DNA from: Volvox africanus
Lineage: Eukaryota > Chlorophyta > Chlorophyceae > Chlamydomonadales > Volvocaceae
DNA: 64,000 nucleotides
Assembly: GCA_030268105.1 (NCBI GenBank)
Contig: BSDZ01000019.1
Coordinates: forward strand, 2,210,001 to 2,274,000
Reading direction: 5' to 3'
The notes below the pieces were generated by a model. It searched no databases. It saw only the letters and a program-made list of their open reading frames with translations, and had not been told where the DNA came from. Positions 49,249-61,300 of the stretch are shown here, in pieces (position 1 is the stretch's first letter; every line of letters begins with the position of its first letter). Made by a program: the position numbers and the translations under genes.

Positions 49249-50827
49249 TAAAGAGGACGTGCACTGACCGCAACCCTTTCGGTCCGTGTCAACCTTTGGT
49301 ACTGGCCACACTACTTCATAACCCACCGATCGGACGACGTTGTGCGTATGTATCAGGGTTTAGGTGCTGCAAAGCCAACCGAACAGGTTATTACAAAGCA
49401 CTTGGCAAAAGCGAAGAGGAGGTCTCAATGGAAAACCTACTTAACCACATGCATAGCCTACGACGAGGCTATAACTGTACAACTGTAACACATCCAGATG
49501 TCTCTCTGTCCAGCAGATAGATATTTGCCGAAATGCCCTTGGTGCACGGTTCGATGGATGTATAGTCTCTCTCCTCCTGAGAGCCGTTCCCATCCACACA
49601 CGTCATCACCCCTAGGTCCTCCCCCAGTGATGGCGAGCGGTCACAAGGGGGCAAGCAACATCATAAGTCCCCTAGCCAAACAAGTGAGCACACGACAGTC
49701 GTACCAGCAGCACCACCAGCAGCATATGCCCTACTGCCGATGCCGTCGGGCGTTATGCCGACATCTGTCATAATAACCCCAACCAAGAATCTGCAACTGT
49801 TACCGTACACTTTTCTTTGCTCCATTGCGATTGTGCAACAGCAGTTATATCAACAATATTTTTTGTCACCACCACTGTCCATCCGAGCGTGTATTTTCAC
49901 ACGTACGACCACCGAATGGAGAATCCCCTCATCAACATACATATCCACCTCGGCCCGGTCTTGTCCCCTCCTGGCTGAGGCGACCTGTTGTAGAATGTCC
50001 TGTCCTGTGATGTCCTTCGCTCGCCAAACCCAATCAACACGCACAACATTTCCCCATGTCGATACCCTCAGCTTCAGTTGAAGGTCATATCGAGGTGAGG
50101 TCCCAAGCCCCCAGCTGTACAGTATCTGGATCCAGATCTAATTTGAATCCTGATTTGGGTGTCTGCGCGCACGGGTAAGCGCGAACACCCATGTGTCCCA
50201 ACGGACACGTTAACACGGCTAAGCCCTCTCGGGTACACTGGTCCGCTGCTGCCCTCCAGTGCATCTGCATTGCTGTCATGATCCCGGGCTGCGTCAATCA
50301 ACGACGGATCGAAACTCCTGCCGCCCGGGTTCACTGAACCGATGACGGATTCGCCCATCCGCCCAGTCACCTCCATCCGCAAGGACCAAGGATGAGCCGC
50401 CCCATTGAATTGATGTGCAGGTCAAGTTGTCTGAACACACTCGCACGTTTACGGAATGCAAACGCCGTCACCATTCTTGCAATAAATAGGTACCAAGAGA
50501 GATAGAGAGATAGAGAGAGAGAAATACACACTCAAACACGTGCATACACGCAGCTCCAATCGTTCAGTTCGTTCAGCATCTCGCCCATCCATCCCAATCT
50601 TACCAACCTTGTCCGCACTCTCCAACGCCACATGAGCCGCAGCCACATACGGCCGCGCCAACGTCGCCTTTGCGGACGGTCGTCGGCGCTCCCAACGCCC
50701 ACCAGGTCGGACCGTCATCATCCCGGTGGCCCGCGGACCACGTCCGTTCCCGCATACGCCAACAAACCCTTATCAAGTCCTACCCTCCACATCCCTCCCC
50801 TTCCCAAGCCGGCTCGGACCCCATCTA

Positions 50828-50832
50828 TTACA
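50828..50832 (-). terminator. Possible TGTAA polyadenylation signal of IRE1
   Basis: Minus-strand TGTAA only about 25 bases after the IRE1 stop. This is close for an algal 3' UTR, so the true signal may lie further on. Confidence 0.25.
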
Positions 50833-50855
50833 TGACCGGTTGATCTCGACCAACC

Positions 50856-52317
50856 CTACATGGAGTCGCCCTGGGACTTATTACCGACATTACTCCCACC
50901 AGCAGTCCCCTCCACCACTGCGGAGCCCGCATACACGGGTCGAAGCAGGGGATGATGGAATTTACACGATGGCCCGAAGCGGCAGTCGTTATTTTTCAAG
51001 TAGAAGCTGCAGATGTGCTCCTCAGGCCTAAGCGGAAGTCCCAGAACCGTCAGCGGCACCGCGTGCTCCAGGGGGTGGTCAAACACGCACGACTCCGCAA
51101 ACTTGCAATGTCCAGTCTTGATGTAGAAGTCGCACAGCTGCTTACCCGGGCGCCGGGGGAACTCCCGCACCATCAACTCGCCGTCGTCACCTGCAGGCTC
51201 GTACCCCACCAGCACCAATGGCGGCGGCTGCGGAGGCAAAGCCGGGACTGGTGGCAGGGGTATGTGGGGTCCGTTTGCGGCCGCGGAGAGGGTTGCGAGC
51301 ACGCCGGGCAAGCTTGCAGCAGTTGTCTGGGTCAGCGGCGTCGGGGAGGCTGTTGTAGAAGAAGCAGCGGCGGCAGCGGAGGTTGACTCAGCGGAGCTGG
51401 ATGCGCCGTCGTCGATGCCATTGGGCCGCAGCACCTGTCACGAGCAGGAAGGGAACGGCCGCCGAACGGGAAGCATTGAGGACTGGTAGGTGTTGGCGAC
51501 GCAGGTATACGCAGCCGCCGCGAAAGGTTGGGCAGCACAGCGGTAAAGAAGGGAGATAACCGGGGGGAGGGAGAGGTGGGTGTATGTGTGTGTGGCTCTT
51601 TGTTCGATCAGGAATCGGGTTTCAAACGCGCCACAGCCGCAGCACTTCTAAGGGTCAGGAGCACTGCACAAAAACAGTATTCTGCATGGCTGGCCTCCAG
51701 CCCAGCTGGGGGGCCCTCGGAGGCTTTGGAGCTCTTAGCGCGTTCAGCCCTTCGCGTCGTCATGTTTTTTGACCCCACAATTCGCATAATCAGTACCGAC
51801 CATATCAGCACGTGTGGGGGCCTTCGGATGGGAAGGTTGGGACTCGGTTAAAGATGTGTGAGTGGTGGAAGGTGGAAGGTGGAAGGTGGAAGGTGGAAGG
51901 TGGAAGGGTGATAGGCACTCCCCCGCATTTCCCCGGACTCCCCTGATGCTCACTGACAACAGGACAGGACCGAGTCGAAGACCGCAACCCGTGGCATGCG
52001 AGTGGGGAGTCCCACTCGTATTGACTCACCCCGTCAGCCCGGCTTACCCCGCAGGACTGCGAGTCCGCACCGGCGTTGGTGCTGGACGCGGATGCCACCA
52101 TTGCTGCAGTCGCAGACGATATTGAAGGCGGTACTGCATCGGCTGAAGCAGCGGCAGTGTTCCTTGCAGGCTCCTCACCGTCCGCGATGGCAACTCCAAC
52201 CGTACTCGCAACCCCTGCTGCACTCGCCTCTGCCAATGCAGTCCCGGCCTGCTGCTGCTGCTGCTGCTGGCAAACCTTAATCGGCCTCATGCGTTTTCCG
52301 TACGTGGCCATGAAAGT
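50856..52317 (-). other. Exons 19-20 of IRE1: Gln run and tandem CCCH zinc fingers
   Basis: Exon 19 (52048-52317) encodes a basic start, a short Gln run and an Ala/Ser-rich linker. Exon 20 (50856-51434) encodes two C-x8-C-x5-C-x3-H fingers at about residues 1406-1425 and 1447-1465, each followed by HP. This is the RNA-binding CCCH class found in pairs in plants. The upstream exon ends CGG|GTGAGG in phase 0, and exon 19 begins after CCCGCAG in phase 0. A separate start would have to be the ATG at 52311, only six bases inside the exon. Confidence 0.7.
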
Positions 52318-55300
52318 CTGCGGGAATTGAGGAGGTAAGGAAGCAGGCCAGGAAGCCGGGACGCGGGAGGGGGGATGGGGGAGGGGGAGGAGAAGCGGGA
52401 GGGGGAGGGAGGGAGAGGAGTAACAGGGAATAGGGTGATAGATAGGGAATGGGGGGGGGAAACCTCCGTTCGTGCACTACGACGCCAAAGCAATGCAGAG
52501 TCGCGATGAACACGCCACTAAGCGGGACGAGGTGCGGATCAGCATCAGACGAATGCCGTACAAGCACTGAGGCCTGCGCTTCCTGGACCTCATACATACA
52601 TACAGCCGATAATTGCCGTAGATCAATCGAAATGCAGCGGCCCTCGAGTATTTACATGTACCTGCACACGTCATCAACTAACCAATAACCGGTCGATGTC
52701 CATGAAACTACGTACAAGCTAACGAACCCAACCCAGCCCAAACCAGATGTAGCCCACCCCAACCTGGAATCAAAGCAGCGAATCAGTAAGGCAAAGCAAG
52801 AAAGCCGTACGACACGTTACGCACCCGGATACCACCCCAGCTTCCAAACCAATTGCTACACGCTCCGCCCATTGCGGCGAACCCCAGCCCCGGCTTACCC
52901 CATGCCGCCACGCCCGCGGGGATAGCTGATAACCCCTTCCCCCTCCCCCCCTCTCCCCGTTCCCCCCTCCCCCTCCTTCCCCCCTCCCCCCCCGTCCCCC
53001 CTCCCCCCGTTCCCCCCTCCCCCCGTTCCCCCGTCCCCCTCCTGCCCCCGTTCTGTTGAGTGATACCACCATGACTCCAGGATGCCTCAGAGCCCCCACT
53101 CCCCACCCCCTCACCCGCACGACGGGCTCCGCTCCGTTTCCTCCGTCCCCCCAGTACTGCTGCAGAGTGGGCTCATCCGCCAGGTGCTGCAACGCGAACA
53201 CATATACGGCCAGCAGCAGGCACGGGAAGCGGCCAACGAAGAAGCGCAGGAAGCCCGCGGGTAGCGGTCCTAACATTGCCTGGGCGGAGGGAGGGGAGAA
53301 ACCAAACTCTGGGAGCGGCACACACGGGCATGTATGCACGGAAGCAAACACCAATCCAGAATCCAGAATCAGAAAAAGGATTGGATTGTAAGGTGGTTAC
53401 CTTACAACCCAACCCCCCGGCCCCCCGGCCCCCGACCTGAAGCGTTGTAGGCATCTCCCGGAAGTGGTTGCGCTTGTTCCGCACCACTCGCAGCAGGTCC
53501 CGCAACGACGTGAAGTCGTAGCGGCGGTATCGGCCCAAGTTGGCCACGAGCTCGGCGGGCAGGCAGGCGCCCCAGTTCGGGACCGCCGCCGAGGACAGCG
53601 CCGCCGACAACGCGGCGGACAGACCGCTGGCGGCAGCTGAGGACGCGCGGGGGGAAGCGGGAAGCGGCAAGGACGTAGGTGGCGTCAGCAAGGCCGAGCA
53701 GTCAAACAACGGCCACAGGCTCCATTCATATGTCCTGATAGTGGTGGTTATGGTTATGGTGGTGGTTATGGTGGTTATGGTTATGGTGGTGGTTATGGTT
53801 ATGGTTGTGGTGGTGGTGAGTAGCATTCCTGCTCCTTTTCATCATATTCTCTCAACACTCATTCTCCTCATCAGGCAACATCCAGGTTGAAATCGCAAAG
53901 ACGCGAGGTCACCATCAGGTCCGCCTTCAGCGTGTCAGCAACCCTTCCATACCTCAGGCAGGTCAACCAGATCAATCGCTTCTTTCCCGCCTAACCACCT
54001 TGTCAACGACAACTGCTCAAAATATCCTCAGAGCCAAGACCGGGAGCCCTCACCCTCATTCTACAAAAGCCGGCATTACAAACGCCCCCAACATCTCACC
54101 CGACCCATCCAGCGCCTCTGATCCCGACAGCCCCGACAGCGCAACCCCCGCGTACGCCTCCATGGCCGCCAGCAGGGTCGTGTCGGGCTCCCGGTCCTCG
54201 TTCTCGACCCTAACCGAGTGAGAGGAATGCGGGAGGTGGAAGGAGGGCAGGGGGGAGGTGACGGGAGGTATGGAAGGAGGGAGGGAGGGAGATAGAGGGA
54301 GGGAGATAGAGGGAGGGAGAGGGAGCGAGGGAGAGGGTAGGAGATGGAGGGAGAGGGAGGGAGGTGGGAAGGGAGGGAGGGAGGGAGGGAATTGGAGGGA
54401 AGGAGGGAGATGGATGGAAGGAGAGGGAGAAAGAGGGTGAGGAGAAGGGTGTCCTCCTGCCCTGCCCCGCGCTTCCCGCACTTCCCTCAAAGCATGATTT
54501 AGGAGGCTGCAGAGCATCAACATGCAGCAACTGAGATGTGGGGAAACTGGCCCCGCCCCGCCGCTTGGGGTTTGTTTGGCCCTCCGCGCAGCCACCTCCT
54601 CCATGCCCCCTCCCTCCCTCAGCCCCACTGACCTGTCGCTGATATCCACCAAGAAGCTCAGCCGCCGCTCATCTCCCCACCACAGCGGGTGCGCCAGGAT
54701 GGCCCCCACCGTGGGCCGCTGCAGGGGCTCCCGGGCCAGGCAGGATGACACCAGGTTGAAGGCCTCGCTGCCCGCAGCCGCCAGGGGGGCCAGCACGGGA
54801 TCACCGCGGAGGATGCGGGCGTCCCGCTCGTAGTGGTTGTCACCAAAAGGGTGGCGCCCGCCTGCGCGGGGTTTGGGGAGACACGGGTGCGAATCCACAG
54901 AAGTTATCCCCCCCCCTAAGTTACATGGAGGGTTCTTGGAAGAGAGGTCTAAACAAGGGACTGCTGGCGGCGAGGGCGGATGCGTCGGGAAATTGGGGGA
55001 AGGGGAACTGGGGAAGGGGAAGGTGCCACTGTACCCTCCGCGGCCGTTAACCAAGGTGATAGTAATAGGCGGAAATGACTGGGCCCATGACGGGTAGCAA
55101 CAGCTGCCGGGTGATGCAGGTATTCCAGTCCCCGGCGGCAAACCCCGCTACCACCCCGCCACCCGGGCGCAGCCACCTACCCGTCATGCAGTAGTAGAGG
55201 ATGCAGCCCAGTGAGAAGACGTCCATGGAGCGGCTCTGTCTGGCCGCACCGCCGTCTCGTGCAATGAGCTGCTCCGGGGCCTGCCACCCGCTGGACCCGC

Positions 55301-56133
55301 CGGAGCCGTGGTGGCTCTCGAAGCTGCTCTGCTCCGGAACCAGCTGCTTGCACAAACCCATATCAGACAGCTTGGCACGGCCGCCGGACTAAGGGGGAGA
55401 ACGGGCAGCAAGTGGGGGAAGGGGGGAGCAGGAGCGGGGGAGAAGCAGGTGAAGAATTTGCATGTGAGCACGAAGGCGGTCTGTAAGTGGTCGAAGGCGT
55501 ATTATCAGACCGCAAAGGACGGGCCGGTGGCGTTAGCTGGAGGGGGGTGACTGCATCCGAGGCCTCGAGGGCGGCCGTTGAGGACGCACACTGCAAGGTG
55601 GCCGGCGCGGGTGGAGAGAGGGTGGAGAGGCACAGGCAGGCGGTTGATGGAGTTGGAAGGCGTGTACGTGCACGGAGCTCAGTTGCACCGCAGCTGGGTG
55701 TGAAGGCCTGTAAGGGGCTTGGACGGAATGTGCGGGGTCCAGGAAACCACATATGTATGCTTTGGATTATCCACCACCCTCTCCGGCCCTCCCCAGGGGC
55801 CCCCACAAACACACACACACACCATCCGGGGCTTATTTCTTTGGTTCGCCGTACTCCTCATCGCTTCAGTCGTCCCCGTAAAGACCACTGCCACTTTCAT
55901 AATGGGGTAATAAGGCCCACCATATATCAACCTCCATCACTTGCACAGTACCGCCCCTCCAGCCCTCCCTCCTGCGCTAACAAAGGCGTCCACCTTCCGT
56001 CCCGTCCTGGAGCCACTCGCCTCGGTGAGCAGCACGTTGTGAGGTTTCAGGTCGCGGTGTACGATACCCCGCTCGTGAAGTGCCGCTAGACCCTGGCATA
56101 CATCCATAAGTGTAGAGAGACACCTGCGGGGGT

Positions 56134-56232
<99 letters not shown>

Positions 56233-58259
56233 GTGTGTGTGTGTGGGCATTGTTTGCGTGGATATGCGTGTATGCGGGTGTGTGGATGTGGATGTTGGTA
56301 TGGGTGTCTATTTTGGGGGGGGGGAGGAGAAGGAAAGCAAGGCGCTAAGGGATGCCGTGTGCAAACCCTTGAACCTTACGAACCGACACGGCTGTCCTCC
56401 CCCCTTCGCAAACGGAACGTGTTCATTGGACGGACAATGGCGGCAAGGTACAGCTGCAGAGGCCCGTACAGGGGATGCAGGGGAGTCCTGCAGCCGCTGG
56501 TGGTGGTGGTGGTGGTGGTGGTGGTGGGGTTGGTGGTCGTGGTGAAGTCCGGCGACTTCGGGTTGTGGATTGCGACCGATCCCCCCCCAACCCTGCCTGG
56601 GGGTCGGCTGCCGTGTATCTGGGTCCACGAACTGGATGCGACCCGCCGCCGTCTCCAGAAAGCCGCTGAGAGTGGTCCTGAGAGAGAGAGGGCCGAACCA
56701 GATGAAGCCGGACCAGATGGCCGGGATACGGCCGGGGCACCAGGGTGGAGGGGAAAGGACGCGGCGGTTGTCAGAAACAGACGCGAGGGTTAGCATGCCG
56801 TCACCATGGCCTCCGAATAAATGAGGATAGAACTGTCGATGGGTTTCTAGGTAGTCGGCCAAGGTCTCATCCATCCTGCCCGAAACCCCTGCCTTGTGTC
56901 GGATGGTCTCCTTCCCACCCTCATCCTCCCAGCCTCCCAGTCTCTTCTTTCTCCGACTATCGAAACCACCTCTTGCCAACAGAACTCCGATTGTTTCTGT
57001 CCACTCACCCCGCAGCTCTCCCCCTCCTCCCGTCCTCCCCTCCTCCCGTCCTCCCGTCCTCCCCTCCTCCCCTCCTCCCGTCCTCCCCTCCTCCCCTCCT
57101 CCCGTCCTCCCCTCCTCCCCTCCTCCCGTCCTCCCCTCCTCCCCTCCTCCCGTCCTCCCGTCCTCCCCTCCTCCCGTCCTCCCGTCCTCCCCTCCTCCCG
57201 TCCTCCCGTCCTCCCCTCCTCCCCTCTCCTCACCTGCACTTCTCCAGCGCCAGGTACACGAACTCGCGGTCCTCCTCCAGCGCAAAGCACCTCACCACGT
57301 TGGGGTGCTCATCACTTAGAATGAGCACCTCGATCTCCTTGCGGGCCAACTCGGTGAATTGCCGCAGAAGCCGCTTCACAGCAACAGGCCTGGATGGGCA
57401 GAGCGCATGGGGGTGGGACGACGGGGCAGAGCGGAGACCCTGACCAGGCTTGGAAAGATATACCCATCTGAGCGATGCATATGGAAATGAAAATGTCAAG
57501 GGGGGCGGATGCGCGGAAAAATACGGAAAAGGCAGGAAGAGGACGAAGAGGAAGGGGCACAGGACAGGACAGACAAATAGTATATAATATAAAACGTGTG
57601 TATTTGTATAGTAACATTAAGAAAGATAAAATAATCAAACTATTAATAACATGTACAATATTCATTAATAATATGATAATAATAAATAAATACAAACAAA
57701 CAAGAAAAATTGATAAGGATGACCACGTGTAACGTTCAGGGAATCGGCAATGGGTAGCAGTCGAATGAACAGGACGGGGTTGAGGTTGGGGACGGGTGCT
57801 TACGTGGGAATTGCAACTGCCACTCCCAGATCCGACCCCCTGCGGTATCTTCACTTGATGAGGAGGCGGAGGCCCCAACAGTGGGTCCGGATAGCAGCCC
57901 TGATACCCAAGCCACGACATAGAGCCCCCTTTCACCGCCACGGTCTGGATCGTCGCTGTCTGATTTGCAAACGTACCCGGATTTACCCCTTTTCCCGATG
58001 TCAGATTTGCCACCCGCAAAACCCGGCCACAACCCAAAAGCTGTACCCACCTGCCATCCAAAACACCCTCGTACACGACGGTTCCAGCGCTGCCGTACCC
58101 CAGGATGCCGGGACCAACGATGAGTCGCCCTGCGCCACAGAGGTGTCCGGAAGGAAAGGGGAACAAGGGCGGTTGTCGCGGATGAAGTACATATGATGAT
58201 GATTATAATGATGATTGGGGGGTCTTACGCGTTCCGCATACTCCCTGAACGCAGTGCCC

Positions 58260-58303
<44 letters not shown>

Positions 58304-61300
58304 GGCTCCCCATTCCCGTCGATTCCAGGAACACAGGCACCCGCTCTGGACGTGAGAGCGATCGAACGACCGACGAACGATCGATGGCTAACACTGTTTT
58401 GAAGGGATGCCCCTTTGGACTCCACATCCCCCGGCGGGAAGAGCCGCACCCTAAATGGGCCTTACAAGCCATGTCGCATCTGGAGCTGTGAAGGTGCATC
58501 AGCTCCACCCCTTTTCCCACCCCTCCGCCCTTCTTCTCTCCTTCCCATCCCCCCTTCCTGTCCTGTCCGCTTCTCGTGCCCACCCACCAATGATCAGAGA
58601 CCCGTCCCCCCTCAGCTGCACCCGCGCCTCCGCACTCGGCAGGTGGGACGCAGTGGGGGCCGAGGAGGAGGAAGAGCGGGTCGGGGAGGCTGCAGCGGTG
58701 CCGGAGCCAGAGAGTGACGGGTAAGCCTGCTTGTCGGGGGTAGGGGGCGGGGGCGGGGAGGGGGTTTCATCGTCAGGTGCTGTCGAAAGGGCGGCCAGCT
58801 AGGGCCGCATCCCGGACGAAGAGCAGGAGCCGGTGCGGCCAGGCATCTTGACGGGCATCTAGATAGACTAGGTACGGGCGCTGAGGCTGGGGGTGCGTGG
58901 TGGTGTGTGGTGCTACTTGTACACGCACACACATACACAACACACGCAAACACGTACGCATAAACGCACACTGGGACCGGGGAAAGCAGGGCCAAAGCGG
59001 CACAAAAGGTACGATACCAGGCAAATACCGCAGCCGTCCTTGACACGGCCAACACACCTCGCGATCCTCGGGGATGCAGGTCAGATGCGGCTGACTCGCT
59101 TGGGTGCCCGTATCAGCGTTGATGCTGCCCACATCACTGCCGCCGATGACGTTGCTACTACCGCTAATACCGCTGCTCCCCGCCTCCCCGGCGCGGGCCT
59201 TTCGCCGACCACGCCCCGACCCCGGCCCCCTAACTCTTCCAGGAACCGGCCCTCCATTGGCAACGCTCCTCGCAGCAGCAGTAGCAGTGGCAGTAGTAGC
59301 AGCAGCGGTGTCGGACTTAGCGCCATCCTCCGACGCCCCCGTAGCGGCCGCAGCAACATCGATAGCTGTTAGCGTAGAGGATGCTTTGCTGCCAGATGGG
59401 AAGGCCGCTGACGGCGCCGCTGACGTGACGCGACCACTCCCGCGAAGGCGCATTACGAGAAGCACCGCCGCGGCGCCGACACCCGCCGCCGCGAGCAGCA
59501 CCCCCATGAGCATGTCCCCGCCAGCCGGGGCCACGCCCTTCGCCAAATCGAATATCATGGGGGAGCTGCTGCCGCCACGGCTAATCGCAGCAGCCCGGCT
59601 ACCAGGCAGACGCAGTCTCCCTGGCTTCGGAGCATCTGGCAGCATTGCCTGCCGCTCCTCCCTGGCCGCCTCCACTATCGCCAGCAATTTCAGACCCGCA
59701 GACCGGCAAGACAGCCCCGAAACCACACCCTTCCCCGTCGCCCCATCCCGAACGTACGTCACCAGGTCCTTGCTGCTACTGCCGCCGCCGCCGCCGCCAC
59801 TGCTGTGCACGACGACAGCATTCTCAGCGGCTGCGCTGTTGGCGGACGGTGGCAGCGGCAGCGGCAGCGGCAAGGGGGAGTCTGGCGCGGAACCCGAGAG
59901 GGCGATTCCGCTCCAAGACTGCGGCTGCGGGCACGAGTGTGTATAAGTGGTTGGGTGGACACGAAATTGGCAGGATGACGGCCAATACTCGAGGGAAGGC
60001 TGAAGCCATAACGCTTCAGGATCCATACGAGGTGTAGGAGGGAATTGTGGAGTGGTCGAGAGAGTAGAAGTACGAACCCATCACAAAAGCACTCCATGCC
60101 GCCCCGCAACAAACAACCCACCCCACCCCACCCCACTATCCACACCACACTCCCCGCCGCATCCGTTTGCCCCTGCGGCAAGATTTGATAAACCCTAGCC
60201 ATGGGCGACTCGCCACCTGTCGTACCTGCACGCGCTCATCCAGTACAACATGCTCCGATGGCATGGCGTACAGACTGCCCTTTAATTCCCCCACCAGCGC
60301 TAGGTTCTGTTGTCCAGCTTCCCCGCCCATGCCTAGAGTGCGGCCCCCGTCAGGTGCCCCGCGATGACGTTGACCCCGGGCAGGCGCCACTGTTGGCGGC
60401 GGCGGCGGAACCCGGTCCACATCCCTCAACGACTGTACGGCAGCGGGATCCAGGAAGTTGGTGTCGCCGTGTGCCATCGTGAACACCCCGACGGGTGGCG
60501 TGTTGAAGCTGAGGGCCCAGCGGCGGAGGCGGGAGGTGGGGTCGTACGCCTGGGTAGGGTGTGGAGGATGTGGAGGGTGTGCAGGGTGCGTCGCGTGGGT
60601 GGTGGTGGGGCGCCTGAAGATGGTAAGCAAGTACAAGTAGTCAAGTACTGCCGAGTGAGTACCGATACCCCATCCTCAGGTCCGAGTTTATCCTTCCCGA
60701 CCCTCTCCAGCAGCCCGCAACCACGGTCCCCGCAGGCGTTACCTCCGCCGACACATACACACACGCGTAGTACCTGCAGTGTATGGTCAGCCCCTACAGT
60801 AAACAGCGGCAGGGCCCCAGCTGCTCGGGGGGCGGAATTGGCCATCAACAATGACGGGGGCCGGGGGTAGGGGAGGGAAGGGGAGAACAAGAGGGACGTC
60901 ATTCGGGAGATCTGCACGGAAAGCGAAAGGGCCGTACAGCGGGCGATGCTGATGTGGTCTGGGTGTAGGGGTTTCCGCGTCGTCACTCTGAATAATCTGG
61001 ACACTCCAAAGCACTCTATAGCAGCAGAAGCCGCGCTCTGCCCCCTCCACCCCGCCCCGCATCATCAATAAGGACCCAGCAGCACCCCGCTGCGAGCCTC
61101 ACCCATGCCATTGACTCCATCGCCGGTGGATCCGGGCACTCGATATGCCGCGCCGAGACCCGTGGGTCGCAGGTTGATGATCCGACTGTACGTGGCGTTC
61201 CAAGCCTCCAAGTCCGTCAGCATCTGCGGTGCGTGTGTTGGGGTGTGGGTGTGGGGCCCCCGGGTACCGCCATGGGGCCAGAGGTCATCTTTGCAGTGCC

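Larger units (their letters stand above)
48001..50855. other. Convergent intergenic region between SHPRH and IRE1 genes
   Basis: Holds the 3' UTRs of two genes that point toward each other. Open frames reach only about 115 codons and none is recognisable. Contains the TTTAGGG tract at 49220-49248 and, near 50490-50525, a GAGA-type simple repeat. Confidence 0.45.

Noticed and set aside
50856..51434. A stand-alone CCCH zinc-finger gene
   Set aside because: The exon starts at a splice acceptor without an ATG. The chain of phase-0 junctions leads back into the IRE1 KEN exon, so it is better treated as the IRE1 tail.
53741..53826. Possible CRISPR-like array or coding repeat
   Set aside because: The repeats are short, contiguous and without spacers. 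It is a minisatellite in an intron.
56133..56545. Frames reading MCMCMC or VYVYVY
   Set aside because: Translation of the GTGTAT microsatellite.
56847..57443. Long Pro/Ser or Gly/Arg frames on both strands
   Set aside because: All frames are open because of the CTCCCGTC minisatellite. Only the IRE1 exons at 57234-57389 and 56783-56875 have family support.
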